A program made the translations under genes and the position numbers. A DNA stretch of 64,000 nucleotides, taken from Pseudoalteromonas neustonica (GTDB lineage Bacteria > Pseudomonadota > Gammaproteobacteria > Enterobacterales > Alteromonadaceae). Below the pieces are notes generated by a model. The model did no database searches. It had not been told where the DNA came from and was given only the letters and a program-made list of their open reading frames with translations. The stretch covers positions 186,001 through 250,000 of the forward strand of contig NZ_BDDS01000002.1 of assembly GCF_001653135.1 (NCBI RefSeq), written 5' to 3'. How positions within the stretch are numbered: position 1 is the first letter of the stretch; each line of letters opens with the position of its first letter. This document shows positions 46,694-55,772 of the stretch, piece by piece.

Positions 46694-46876
46694 ATGAATT
46701 TTTTCAAACGTGTTATCGGTTATGTTTTATTTTTACCATTCATCGGTTTTTATTCTTACATGTTAGGCCCGTTACTTAAAGGTATATTGATCCCTGGTGG
46801 CTTGATCATGCTGTGGCTTATTTTAGGCCCAAAAGAGGGGTATCTTGCCTTAAAAAAAGCGTTTATAACAAAATGA
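46694..46876 (+). CDS. Small membrane protein (60 residues)
   Basis: A 60-residue protein with two hydrophobic segments (VIGYVLFLPFIGFYSYMLGPLL and GILIPGGLIMLWLILGP). It has a strong ribosome site, AAGGAAGC, 6 bases before the ATG and is controlled by the palindromic operators. I know no family for it. It is followed after 128 bases by the esterase gene in the same direction, so it could be an accessory membrane protein for that enzyme or for an efflux function. Confidence 0.65.
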   Translation: MNFFKRVIGYVLFLPFIGFYSYMLGPLLKGILIPGGLIMLWLILGPKEGYLALKKAFITK

Positions 46877-47004
46877 TTATTTAGCCCTTCATCTTGTTCG
46901 CCTGTTTTAAGTGTAGTCACTGTGCTTACTTATAATAAAGATGTGACTTGTTATCTATTTTTTGATACGTTTTGTGAACTCTAAAATCTCATTACAAAGA
47001 ACGA

Positions 47005-47862
47005 ATGAAAATAAATAAAAGTCATATAATTACTTTTTGTTTAGTCATTGCATTGGTGGGAGTGATTACATTTACTGCGCGTTATAATGATCATTATGTA
47101 TCCTCCTTTATGGATATTACAATAGAATCTAATGTATTGAATGAGTCAAGAAAGGTATTTATTCGATTACCTGAGAACTTTGATTCAAATAAAGCTTACC
47201 CGTTAATTATCAGGACTGATGGTAATTTTAACTTAACAAAATGGGATGCTGTGCTTAACGAACACACTAAAAATGGAGTTATATTAGTGTCAATTCCAAA
47301 TCAATTTTGGGAATTCACACGTAATAGAGATTTAGTGCCGCCATATGCTCGACAAGATGTAAATACTGATGCTAGACCTGAGCCGAATTTTGAAGCGCGA
47401 GGTGAGGCTGATAAATTTTTACAATTTATTGAAATTGAATTACTCCCTTACCTGTCTTCAAATTATAAGCTAACAGATGATCGTATCTTAAGTGGTTTTT
47501 CAGCAGGCGGTAGTTTTGTACTTTACACATTGCATACAAAACCAGAGCTTTTTAATGGTTATTTCGCGTTTAGCCCTGCTGCGTGGTATGACGATATGAC
47601 TGTTGTAAAACACTTTACTGATTTTTTACAAACATCGTTACACGAGTTACATCGGCCAACTTATTTGTACATTTCAGTTGGTGGGGCTGAGCATCCACTA
47701 ATGCTTAATGCGTTTAATAAGCTTGAAGATACATTAACAGTAAATAGAAATGACCGCCTTGAGTGGCACAGCACCATAAATGCACATGCAGAGCATTCTG
47801 AGAACCCAGCATTAAGCGTCAAAAGTGCGCTAACTGGCTATAATAAATTTATAGAAAAATGA
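47005..47862 (+). CDS. Alpha/beta hydrolase of the esterase D family, membrane-anchored
   Basis: A 285-residue enzyme related to the esterase D/IroE-like siderophore esterases. An N-terminal membrane segment (residues 7-27) anchors or exports it. The nucleophile is in GFSAGGSFVLY (Ser about 170), with the acid and the histidine in the last 80 residues (VGGAEHP, NAHAEHSENP). It may hydrolyse esters in the periplasm; the true substrate is unknown. It is likely in the TetR-controlled unit with the small membrane gene. The 260 bases after it hold no gene that I can support. Confidence 0.78.
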   Translation: MKINKSHIITFCLVIALVGVITFTARYNDHYVSSFMDITIESNVLNESRKVFIRLPENFDSNKAYPLIIRTDGNFNLTKWDAVLNEHTKNGVILVSIPNQFWEFTRNRDLVPPYARQDVNTDARPEPNFEARGEADKFLQFIEIELLPYLSSNYKLTDDRILSGFSAGGSFVLYTLHTKPELFNGYFAFSPAAWYDDMTVVKHFTDFLQTSLHELHRPTYLYISVGGAEHPLMLNAFNKLEDTLTVNRNDRLEWHSTINAHAEHSENPALSVKSALTGYNKFIEK

Positions 47863-48086
47863 CGCGTATATGCAAAGTATTGAACAGAAAAAGTCCTTAT
47901 TAGTATCATACATGATAAAGAACACATCATACATTATTTTTTGATGATCGTAATCTCAACAAAGGTGCAAGGCTCATTAGTAATTACCAAAGGAAAGTTT
48001 ACTTCAGGAGTATGTTTATTTTCATTATTTCTATGGCTACAACGATTAAAAGAACTAAAAAAAAGAGTGTGGATCAGTAAAGTCAG

Positions 48087-48118
48087 AAATAAGCAGAACA
48101 TGTAAGCTCTGCTTATTT
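48087..48118 (-). terminator. Terminator of the porin gene
   Basis: AAATAAGCAGA pairs with TCTGCTTATTT over 11 bp around a 10-base loop, directly after the porin stop on the minus strand. Confidence 0.8.
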
Positions 48119-48123
48119 AAATT

Positions 48124-49332
48124 TTATAAAGTATAGTTAAACCCAAATGCTATACCATCATCTTCAGATTGCTCCATTGAAGCTTGTTGTTGTTTATTGC
48201 TACTTGTAAAATCGCTAAAGTCTTTACGCGCTTCAATATATACAATTGTATCTTCATCGAAAAGGTAGTGCAAACCAGCCACCGCAAACTGACGCTTAAA
48301 TACATCGTTTGGGTCGGCATTGAAGTTTGGTTGAATTACGTAGTCAGCACCTGCATTAAATACGTTGTAGGCTACAAATGGTCTAAAGTCGTTATCAAAC
48401 CTGTAAGAGACAAAAGTCTCAACACCAATAGCATCTTTGATTAACCGGCCTAAATTATCAGTGTCGTGATTTTTATTTTTATTTATATTTGCTGCAACAT
48501 AAAGGCCGCGAGAACTGATTTTACCAAAGGTAATACCTGCACCATATATTAAGTCAACGACTGACTTATTTTGACCATCTCCGTAGGCAATATTAAATTC
48601 ACCACGGTTGACACCTGCGGTAAGTTTTATCTTATTTGTCATTGAGTAGGTCAGCGCAGCGCCGTAAGTTGAATTAAATTCTACCTTTTGGGCCGCTGTA
48701 TTACCTGAATTCCACAGATCTTCACATGCTGATTGTGATATTGCGTCAATATCACAGGTATAAAAGTTATCATTTTTCAATTGTACTTGTGTGGCAATAC
48801 TAAAATCACCAAATGTGTTTCGGTATTGCAGTAGCTTGTCACCTCGACCGGTGCCATTTACAGCGCCATCGTCTTTATTATATGTATATACACCGGCGGC
48901 ATTTCCGTCCCAAACAAGGCTGTAGTTGGTACTATAAACAACGTCATACCAAGCTCCCCACTGTTTACCAAGAGTCAGCTGACCATATTTTTCATGTGCT
49001 AAGCCCACATAACCCAATCGGTTATATAAAAACTCATCTTGAATTGATTCAAAGCGGTTATTATAAATAATGTCGCTACTGCCAACAGGGTTTACTCCCC
49101 ATTCAAGTAAGGCTAACGCCGTCCATTCATCGTTTAGTTCTCTACTAAAATCAAAATTAATTCGTGATGCACCATTTACAATTTCTGTTTGCCCTTGCGT
49201 ATTAATAACGCGCGCATCGATAAACCCACCTATGGTAACGGTATTTTTATCATCCTTATAAATTTCGATAGCATAGAGATTTGGCGTAATTAAAATACTC
49301 GTGAGAGTAGCGGCAACTAATATTTTCTTCAT
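48124..49332 (-). CDS. Gram-negative general porin
   Basis: A 402-residue outer-membrane porin. A signal peptide ends near residue 21 (LYA/I). The mature part starts with IEIYKDDKNTVTIGGFIDARV, the classic first strand of trimeric porins, and has many alternating strands. LGYVGLAHEKYGQLTLGKQWGAWYDVVYS is the loop-3 region, and the protein ends in GFNYTL (hydrophobic, not the usual terminal Phe). Two cysteines occur in an extracellular loop (FYTCDIDAISQSACEDL) and may pair. It allows passage of small solutes. Confidence 0.9.
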   Translation of the reverse strand: MKKILVAATLTSILITPNLYAIEIYKDDKNTVTIGGFIDARVINTQGQTEIVNGASRINFDFSRELNDEWTALALLEWGVNPVGSSDIIYNNRFESIQDEFLYNRLGYVGLAHEKYGQLTLGKQWGAWYDVVYSTNYSLVWDGNAAGVYTYNKDDGAVNGTGRGDKLLQYRNTFGDFSIATQVQLKNDNFYTCDIDAISQSACEDLWNSGNTAAQKVEFNSTYGAALTYSMTNKIKLTAGVNRGEFNIAYGDGQNKSVVDLIYGAGITFGKISSRGLYVAANINKNKNHDTDNLGRLIKDAIGVETFVSYRFDNDFRPFVAYNVFNAGADYVIQPNFNADPNDVFKRQFAVAGLHYLFDEDTIVYIEARKDFSDFTSSNKQQQASMEQSEDDGIAFGFNYTL

Positions 49333-49643
49333 GCGGTACTGCCTTGTTTAAATTATTTCATATTGTGTGTTTAGCGGCGAAGACTAACAAAGCTCTATTT
49401 GGGTCTAAAGTGAAAAAAAATCATTTAAAAAGCATGGAGGAAATTTAACTGTAAATTAATCGTAAACAGGGTTTTAAGTTCGCTAAAACTCATTAAAATA
49501 GCAGTTCTTTTGGGTTGGTTTTATTTAATAATAATGCTACTCAGGCTTTTGCTATTACACTAATAATTCATAGAAAAATTGCGTTATTTAGTTTAAACTC
49601 CAGCCAATTTTATTCCTTTGTTTTCCCCTTGGAGGGTAGCGCT

Positions 49644-51230
49644 ATCATTAGTACAGCTAACATCACCATGCAATTTGGTGCTAAACCATTATTTGATAAT
49701 ATTTCAGCTAAATTTGGCGAAGGAAACCGTTATGGTTTAATCGGCGCTAATGGTTGTGGTAAATCAACATTTATGAAAATTTTAAGTGGTGAGCTTGAAC
49801 CATCAGCTGGCAATGTAAGCACTGATCCAAACGAACGTGTCGCTAAACTTAATCAAGACCAGTTTGCCTATGAAGAATACTCAGTAATCGATACTGTGAT
49901 CATGGGCCATAAGGAATTGTGGGAAATAAAACAAGAGCGTGACCGCATTTACGGCTTGCCAGAAATGAGCGAAGCCGATGGTATGAAAGTTGCCGATCTT
50001 GAAACAGAATTTGCTGAAATGGATGGTTATTCTGCTGAATCAAAAGCGGGTGAATTACTTTTAGGTGTTGGTATTGCGACTGAGCAACACTACGGTCCTA
50101 TGTCTGAAATTGCGCCGGGCTTTAAGCTACGCGTGCTATTGGCTCAGGTATTATTTTCAGATCCAGATATTATGCTACTTGATGAGCCTACCAATAACTT
50201 GGACATTTACACTATCAAGTGGCTTGAAGACGTTTTAAACCAACGTGACTGTACAATGATCATCATCTCGCATGACCGTCATTTCTTAAACTCAGTGTGT
50301 ACACACATGGCCGATATTGACTACGGTGAATTACGCATTTACCCGGGCAACTATGATGAGTACATGTTTGCAGCAACACAAGCCCGCGAACGTTTACTAA
50401 GTGAAAACGCTAAAAAGAAAAACCAAATTGCAGAACTTCAACAGTTTGTTTCTCGTTTCTCTGCGAATGCATCTAAAGCTAAGCAAGCAACTTCGCGTGC
50501 TAAGCGCATTGATAAAATTCAGTTAGATGAAGTTAAAGCATCATCGCGCCAAACCCCATTTATTCGTTTTGAGCAAGAAAAACAATTATTCCGTAATGCA
50601 TTAGAAATGACAAATCTTGGCCAAGGTTTTGACGATATGCTTTTCACCGACCTTGAAGGCTTAGTTGAAGTTGGCGAACGAATTGCGATTATTGGTGAAA
50701 ACGGTGTGGGTAAAACAACACTTTTAAATACGCTGGCAGGGCGCTTAGCACCTAAACAAGGTGAGTTTAAGTGGTCTGAAAATCACAATATAGGGTATTA
50801 CGCGCAAGATCATGCTGATGAGTTTGATACAGATCTCAATTTGTTTCAATGGATGGAGCAATGGCAACAAGAAGGTGACGATGAGCAAGTTGTTCGTAGT
50901 TTCTTAGGCCGTATGTTATTTTCACAAAATGACATAACTAAATCTGTTAAAGTTATCTCTGGTGGTGAGCAAGGTCGAATGCTGTTTGGCAAGATTATGA
51001 TGCATAAGCCAAACATCCTATTAATGGATGAACCAACTAACCACATGGATATGGAATCAATTGAAGCGCTCAACCTTGCGCTTGAAGCATATGAAGGTAC
51101 GTTATTATTCGTATCCCACGACCGTCAATTTGTATCATCTGTTGCTACACGTATCTGGGAAGTTAAAGACGGTAAAATAATTGATTTCAGAGGCACTTAT
51201 TCTGAATACTTAGCGAGTAAAGAAAGCTAA
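49644..51230 (+). CDS. ybiT: ABC-F ATPase, YbiT-like, with a probable ATC start
   Basis: YbiT is an ABC-F protein with two ATP-binding domains and no membrane part; such proteins act on the ribosome. Both Walker A motifs ([18 protein letters not shown]), the signatures and Walker B motifs ([28 protein letters not shown]) are present, with the YbiT-type linker between. The frame extends to TTG 49515, but the YbiT N-terminus begins at [25 protein letters not shown] at 49631 is 7-8 bases before ATC 49644, which would give a 528-residue protein (E. coli has 530). No ATG, GTG or TTG stands at that place. The alternative is TTG 49629, which overlaps the GGAGG. Confidence 0.93.
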   Translation: MISTANITMQFGAKPLFDNISAKFGEGNRYGLIGANGCGKSTFMKILSGELEPSAGNVSTDPNERVAKLNQDQFAYEEYSVIDTVIMGHKELWEIKQERDRIYGLPEMSEADGMKVADLETEFAEMDGYSAESKAGELLLGVGIATEQHYGPMSEIAPGFKLRVLLAQVLFSDPDIMLLDEPTNNLDIYTIKWLEDVLNQRDCTMIIISHDRHFLNSVCTHMADIDYGELRIYPGNYDEYMFAATQARERLLSENAKKKNQIAELQQFVSRFSANASKAKQATSRAKRIDKIQLDEVKASSRQTPFIRFEQEKQLFRNALEMTNLGQGFDDMLFTDLEGLVEVGERIAIIGENGVGKTTLLNTLAGRLAPKQGEFKWSENHNIGYYAQDHADEFDTDLNLFQWMEQWQQEGDDEQVVRSFLGRMLFSQNDITKSVKVISGGEQGRMLFGKIMMHKPNILLMDEPTNHMDMESIEALNLALEAYEGTLLFVSHDRQFVSSVATRIWEVKDGKIIDFRGTYSEYLASKES

Positions 51231-51246
51231 ATTTTAATTCGTTCAA

Positions 51247-51273
51247 AAAAAGCCATGCCTGTCATGGCTTTTT
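51247..51273 (+). terminator. Intrinsic terminator of ybiT
   Basis: AAAAAGCCATG and CATGGCTTTTT form an 11-bp stem around a 5-base loop, 16 bases after the ybiT stop. Confidence 0.92.
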
Positions 51274-51323
51274 TGTTTTTTGATACTTGCAATTTAGCCA
51301 TTAATACACAGGCCTGCAGAAAG

Positions 51324-51566
51324 ATTACATTCCACGTTTCCCCATAGCTTAATAATAGTCAGCGTGACTTCGCAATAATGGCGATCCCTTTTAAGGAGTA
51401 ATAACGCAGAAAGTAAGTGCCCGTGAAGCGCCCTCGAATTGGTTTAAAAGCTGTTTGTACTACGTTACCGATTTTAAAAGATCACAGTCATTATTTGCTT
51501 CAATGCCTTGCTTAAATCGCTTTTAATGCTAACGACACTCGCATCTTGATGTGGCTTGGGTATATA
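51324..51566 (+). repeat. Interspersed intergenic repeat, copy B
   Basis: This region aligns with the reverse complement of 39311-39560, so the two copies are in inverted orientation. Shared blocks include CTTCGC-ATAATGGC, CCCTTTTA, TAATAACG, AGTAAGTGCC and TTGATGTG-CTTGG. The right terminal repeat is present (51546-51566), whereas the left one is not clear. There is no reading frame. It lies between the ybiT terminator and purE and its end carries the TATAAT hexamer of the likely purE promoter. Confidence 0.7.
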
Positions 51567-51629
51567 ATACGTGCCATAAATGCGGACATAAGTCCGCTAT
51601 TAGTACAAAACTATTACTGAGGAGTATTT
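51558..51629 (+). promoter_or_regulatory. purEK promoter and leader hairpin
   Basis: TATAAT at 51563-51568 is a perfect -10 hexamer inside the terminal repeat of copy B; no good -35 is seen, and TGG just before it gives a weak extended -10. The leader has a hairpin GCGGAC-ATAA-GTCCGC at 51582-51597, then the ribosome site GAGGAG before purE. I see no PurR-box match. The hairpin has no T-run, so attenuation is not implied. Confidence 0.55.
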
Positions 51630-52115
51630 ATGAGTGTTGTTGGCATTATTATGGGTTCCAAATCAGATTGGCCAACTATGGAACACGCAGCGATTATGCT
51701 AGATAAGTTTGGCATTGCATACGAGACTAAAGTTGTTTCTGCGCATCGCACTCCTCAACTGCTTGCTGATTATGCAAGTTCTGCGGCAGAGCGCGGAATT
51801 AAAGTTATTATCGCTGGTGCTGGCGGTGCTGCGCATTTACCTGGTATGGCTGCGGCCTTTACCTCGTTACCAGTATTAGGTGTTCCTGTGAAATCAAAAA
51901 CACTCAATGGGGTAGACTCATTATTATCTATTTGTCAGATGCCAAAAGGCGTTGCAGTGGGTACTTTAGCCATAGGTGATGCCGGTGCTGCAAATGCAGG
52001 TTTATTAGCCGCACAAATTTTAGGGTGTCATCAACCTGAGATGTTTGCAAAAATCGAAGCGTTTCGTAAAGAACAAACTGAAACAATTTTAGCTAATCCG
52101 AACCCTGCAGAGTAA
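51630..52115 (+). CDS. purE: 5-(carboxyamino)imidazole ribonucleotide mutase
   Basis: PurE moves the carboxylate of N5-CAIR to give CAIR in purine synthesis. The 161-residue protein matches the bacterial class I form: [18 protein letters not shown] at the start, [15 protein letters not shown], and [28 protein letters not shown] as active-site loops. PurK follows after 1 base, so they are a single unit. Confidence 0.98.
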   Translation: MSVVGIIMGSKSDWPTMEHAAIMLDKFGIAYETKVVSAHRTPQLLADYASSAAERGIKVIIAGAGGAAHLPGMAAAFTSLPVLGVPVKSKTLNGVDSLLSICQMPKGVAVGTLAIGDAGAANAGLLAAQILGCHQPEMFAKIEAFRKEQTETILANPNPAE

Positions 52116-52116
52116 T

Positions 52117-53265
52117 ATGACTATTTTAATTTTAGGTGCAGGTCAGTTAGCACGCATGATGTGTTTAGCGGGTGCACCACTTAATTTAAATGTGGTTGCT
52201 TACGATGTTGGTAGCCAAAAAGTTGTCCATCCATTAACGGGTGAAGTTTATACCACAACATTAACTCAAGCAATTGATCAAGCAGATGCAATTACTGCTG
52301 AGTTTGAACATATCCCTGATGACGTACTTACATTATGCTGTGCAAGCAATAAGTTTTACCCAGGTAAAGCCGCCATTAAAACAGGGGGCGATCGTGCTCT
52401 TGAAAAAGCATTGCTTAGTAAAACATCTGTAAAATGTGCGCCTTATCAGTTAATAACAGAAAAAGCTCATCTAGAACAAGCCGTTATTGCTTTAGGCAAA
52501 CCGTTAGTGATTAAAACGTGTCAAGCTGGCTATGATGGGAAAGGTCAATGGCGATTAAAGTCAGATGAGCAAATCGAACAAATTTGGTCTGAAATGGCTG
52601 ACTTTATAGCATCAGGGACCGATATAGCGCCGCATTCTATTATCGCTGAGCAAATGATCCCTTTTGATCGCGAAGTATCGATTATTGGTGCGCGAGACAA
52701 AAGCGGTAATACCGTTATTTATCCGTTAACTGAAAATCAGCACACCAATGGTGTACTAACATTATCAATTGCTGGGAAAGAGAAGACGACTATCCAACAG
52801 CAAGCTGAAGATGCCTTTAACAAATTAGCGACTGAGCTTGATTATGTTGGTGTATTAGCTATTGAGTTCTTTGATGTTGACGGGCAATTACTTGTGAATG
52901 AAATTGCCCCACGTGTTCATAATTCTGGTCATTGGACACAACAAGGTACACACAGCAGTCAATTTGAAAATCATATGCGTGCCGTTGCAGGATTACCACT
53001 TGGTAATACGCAATTACAACGAGTCACTGCAATGATAAACGTATTAGGTCAAGCCGCTATACCTACGCAGGTACTCAGCGTACCCGATGTAACAAGCCAC
53101 TGGTATGGAAAAACTGCGAAACCAGGTAGAAAAATGGGTCATATAAATGTCTCAGCAGCAACCCTCCATGAGCTAGGGGAGCGCTTAGGGGAGCTCTCAG
53201 AGCATCTTCCTGAGGAAGATTATCCCGGAGTGCTTGCCACCAGCACCGCGCTGATTTTAAATTAG
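52117..53265 (+). CDS. purK: 5-(carboxyamino)imidazole ribonucleotide synthase
   Basis: PurK uses ATP and bicarbonate to carboxylate AIR to N5-CAIR. The 382-residue ATP-grasp enzyme has the ILGAGQLARMMCLAGAPL N-terminus, ATP-grasp motifs such as KTCQAGYDGKGQW and EQMIPFDREVSIIGAR, and the metal/substrate region NEIAPRVHNSGHWTQQ. PurK supplies the PurE substrate. A terminator follows. Confidence 0.97.
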   Translation: MTILILGAGQLARMMCLAGAPLNLNVVAYDVGSQKVVHPLTGEVYTTTLTQAIDQADAITAEFEHIPDDVLTLCCASNKFYPGKAAIKTGGDRALEKALLSKTSVKCAPYQLITEKAHLEQAVIALGKPLVIKTCQAGYDGKGQWRLKSDEQIEQIWSEMADFIASGTDIAPHSIIAEQMIPFDREVSIIGARDKSGNTVIYPLTENQHTNGVLTLSIAGKEKTTIQQQAEDAFNKLATELDYVGVLAIEFFDVDGQLLVNEIAPRVHNSGHWTQQGTHSSQFENHMRAVAGLPLGNTQLQRVTAMINVLGQAAIPTQVLSVPDVTSHWYGKTAKPGRKMGHINVSAATLHELGERLGELSEHLPEEDYPGVLATSTALILN

Positions 53266-53269
53266 TTAT

Positions 53270-53294
53270 AAGCCGAGTTTATCTCGGCTTTTTT
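53270..53294 (+). terminator. Intrinsic terminator of purEK
   Basis: AAGCCGAG and CTCGGCTT pair perfectly around a 5-base loop and are followed by TTTT, 4 bases after the purK stop. Confidence 0.92.
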
Positions 53295-53321
53295 AATAGT
53301 ACCTAAAAAAGGATGTTGCCA

Positions 53322-53545
53322 ATGATAAGCGCTAGGTATCGAGCCATTGTATTTGCTTTTTTATGGCATTGTTTATGTCTGGTTTTATGTCGTTAGTTAT
53401 TTCAATTTTTAATGTTGGCATAATTGATACTATTATATCTGTGTGGCTAAAAGCGTGGATCTTTGCATTTTGTATCGCGTTTCCAACTGTTACATTTGTA
53501 GCCCCAATGGTTGATAAGCTTACCGCTAAGTTAGTACGTCCATAG
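53322..53545 (+). pseudogene. DUF2798-like small membrane protein, frameshifted in a T-run
   Basis: ATG 53322 has AAGG at a good distance and begins MISARYRAIVFAF, but this frame stops at 53394-53396. From 53363 a second frame gives MALFMSGFMSLVISIFNVGIID...WLKAWIFAFCIAFPTVTFVAPMV, and the two join at a run of six T residues (53357-53362) to form a normal two-helix DUF2798 protein. The break needs a 1-base loss or 2-base gain in the run. It may be a real loss, a slippage site or a sequencing error. It stands just before the YeiH-type gene in the same direction. Confidence 0.65.
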
Positions 53546-53552
53546 GATTGAA

Positions 53553-54485
53553 ATGTCTTTATCAAACACGATAACACAACCTTTGTACCTTATTTTACTT
53601 GCTCTGTGTATTACACCTTGGGTTGGTGCTGGCAGTGCTCTGATTATTGGCGCGGCTTTCGCCATATTTTTAGGAAACCCTTTCGCCGACTTATCTCAAA
53701 AAGCCAGTAAGTGGATGTTAAAAGCGGCGGTTGTTGGCCTGGGTTTTGCCGTTGATTTTAACCAAGTAATAGAAGTGGGGCGAAGCTCACTTGTATTAAC
53801 AATAGTCAGTATCACCGCGATTATTGGATTAGGTGAAATTTTAACACAAGTTTTTAAACTTAATCGTAATACCGGCGTGCTAATATCCTTTGGCACGGCA
53901 ATTTGCGGCGGTAGCGCCATTGCCGCTATGGCGCCAGTTATAAAAGCAAAAGATCATGAAGTTGCCGTTGCCCTTGGGGTGGTATTTTTGCTTAATGGCG
54001 TTGGGCTATTGTTATTTCCCAGTATCGGCCATTATTTTAACCTAAGCCAAGAACAATTTGGATTGTGGGCTGCTTTAGCTATTCATGATACTAGTAGCGT
54101 AGTGGGTGCATCGGCTACGTATGGTGCAGTTGCACTGAGCATTGCCACTACAGTCAAGCTTACTCGTGCAATGTGGATCATTCCGTATACCACATTAGCA
54201 GGGGTATTTTGGCGCTCAGAAGAAAAAGCCAGCATTCCTTTATTTATCATCGGCTTTTTAGCCGCTGCATTGATCAACACCTATTTACCGCAATTTTCAG
54301 AGGCCTGGCAACTTATCAATAGTGCGGCAAAACAAGTATTAGTGATGACTTTATTTTTAATTGGCAGTGGGTTATCGCTTGCAGTATTAAAGCAAGCAGG
54401 ACTTAAGCCCTTTATAATGGCGACATTTTTGTGGATAGTGGTAAGCAGTGTCATTTTATTATTAATTTTAGATGGATTCATATAA
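53553..54485 (+). CDS. YeiH/UPF0324 family membrane transporter
   Basis: A 310-residue inner-membrane protein of the YeiH (UPF0324) family, with about 10 helices. Members are proposed sulfate or small-anion exporters. GLGFAVDFNQVIEVG, ISFGTAICGGSAIAAMAPVIKAKDHEVAVALGVVF and AIHDTSSVVGASATYGAVAL are the conserved blocks of the family. AGGA precedes ATG 53553. The stop overlaps the start of the EEP gene by 1 base (TAATG), so the two are coupled. Confidence 0.88.
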   Translation: MSLSNTITQPLYLILLALCITPWVGAGSALIIGAAFAIFLGNPFADLSQKASKWMLKAAVVGLGFAVDFNQVIEVGRSSLVLTIVSITAIIGLGEILTQVFKLNRNTGVLISFGTAICGGSAIAAMAPVIKAKDHEVAVALGVVFLLNGVGLLLFPSIGHYFNLSQEQFGLWAALAIHDTSSVVGASATYGAVALSIATTVKLTRAMWIIPYTTLAGVFWRSEEKASIPLFIIGFLAAALINTYLPQFSEAWQLINSAAKQVLVMTLFLIGSGLSLAVLKQAGLKPFIMATFLWIVVSSVILLLILDGFI

Positions 54486-55675
54486 TGAATAGTAAGGTTT
54501 TTATGGCTGCGATTAGTAGTGTGTTACTACTTGCCGGTACTTCTAGCGCAGCGTTTGCTGCAGACACATTACGCGTTGCAACGTTTAATGTGAGTATGGA
54601 TGCGACAAATTATACCAAACAAGGTGAACAAGTTAACCCAAATGCATTAATTGAAGCGCTGCAAAATAACCACCCACAAATTAAAAATATTGCCGAAATT
54701 ATCCAACGTGTTCGCCCTGATATTTTACTCCTCAATGAGTTTGATTATGTGGCTAAAGAGCAAGGCATTGAATACTTTAAGGCGCATTATTTAACTAAAA
54801 GCCAAAACAAACAACCTGCTATTAATTACCCTTATACCTACATAGCACCGGTTAACACCGGGTTAAAAACGCCGTTCGACCTTGATAATGATGGGCAGGT
54901 TACAGGTGTAAAAGGCGATGCGTATGGCTTTGGTTTGTTTGAAGGCCATTATGGTATGGCTGTGCTGTCACGTTATCCAATCGATTTTGATAACATTCGT
55001 ACTCTTCAAAATTTCAAGAATAAAGATATGCCTGGTGCTCAAATGCCTGTAGATCCAGTAACAGGTGAGAATTGGTATAACAATGAAGAATGGCAAGCGC
55101 TACGTGTAAGCTCAAAGTCATTTTGGGATATTCCCGTTAAAATAAAAGGCAACACACTAATAAAAGGCAACACACTTCATGTTATTGCTTCACACCCAAC
55201 ACCACCGGTGTTTGATGGCGCTGAAGATCGAAACGGTAAACGCAATCACGATGAAATACGCTTAATAAAAGACTATGTTGCCAACGCAAACTATTTATAC
55301 GATGACAAAGGCGTAAAAGGGGGATTAGCTGCGCAATCGCGCTTTGTTATTGTTGGTGACTTAAATGCCGCACCTGAGGGCGATAAAAAACGCCCAGATA
55401 CGACAAATCAGTTACTAAAAAACCCGTTGATCAATAGCCAATTTGTACCTCACAGTAAAGGGGCTAAAACCAGTTACCCACAAAAGTACGGCGCTGCGTA
55501 CACAGCTTATTGGCAAGCGCGGGTTGATTATGTATTACCATCTACCTATGGATTAGATGTAGTGGATGGCGGTGTCTTTTGGCCTGTAAAAAACAGCGAA
55601 TTGTATCGGCTTATTAAAGACCGCAATGCATCATCAGATCATCGTATGGTCTGGCTAGATATTTCAATGAAGTAA
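54485..55675 (+). CDS. Secreted endonuclease/exonuclease/phosphatase family protein
   Basis: A 396-residue exported enzyme. The frame opens upstream at 54431, but ATG 54485 begins a clean signal peptide (MNSKVFMAAISSVLLLAGTSSAAFAA). The EEP fold follows: RVATFNVSMD, ILLLNEFDYV (the metal-binding Glu), GMAVLSRYPI, VIASHPTPP, FVIVGDLNAAPEG (Asp and Asn) and the SSDHRMVWLD tail with the catalytic histidine. Substrates of exported family members include nucleic acids and phospholipids; this one is unassigned. It overlaps the YeiH-type gene by 1 base. No terminator is seen. Confidence 0.9.
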   Translation: MNSKVFMAAISSVLLLAGTSSAAFAADTLRVATFNVSMDATNYTKQGEQVNPNALIEALQNNHPQIKNIAEIIQRVRPDILLLNEFDYVAKEQGIEYFKAHYLTKSQNKQPAINYPYTYIAPVNTGLKTPFDLDNDGQVTGVKGDAYGFGLFEGHYGMAVLSRYPIDFDNIRTLQNFKNKDMPGAQMPVDPVTGENWYNNEEWQALRVSSKSFWDIPVKIKGNTLIKGNTLHVIASHPTPPVFDGAEDRNGKRNHDEIRLIKDYVANANYLYDDKGVKGGLAAQSRFVIVGDLNAAPEGDKKRPDTTNQLLKNPLINSQFVPHSKGAKTSYPQKYGAAYTAYWQARVDYVLPSTYGLDVVDGGVFWPVKNSELYRLIKDRNASSDHRMVWLDISMK

Positions 55676-55772
55676 TTGAACAGCAAAGTTGTGTTGTTTA
55701 TCTAAAAAAATTGCTATTACATAGGTGCTTCTGATTAAATTAGGTTAATTATAATAACCTTACAGAAGCACT

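Noticed and set aside
49515..49643. A 43-residue N-terminal extension of YbiT
   Set aside because: The sequence is not found in YbiT homologues that I know, and the strong GGAGGG lies after it.
53363..53545. A stand-alone 60-residue membrane protein from ATG 53363
   Set aside because: There is no ribosome site before it, and the missing N-terminus is present in another frame just upstream with a good site.
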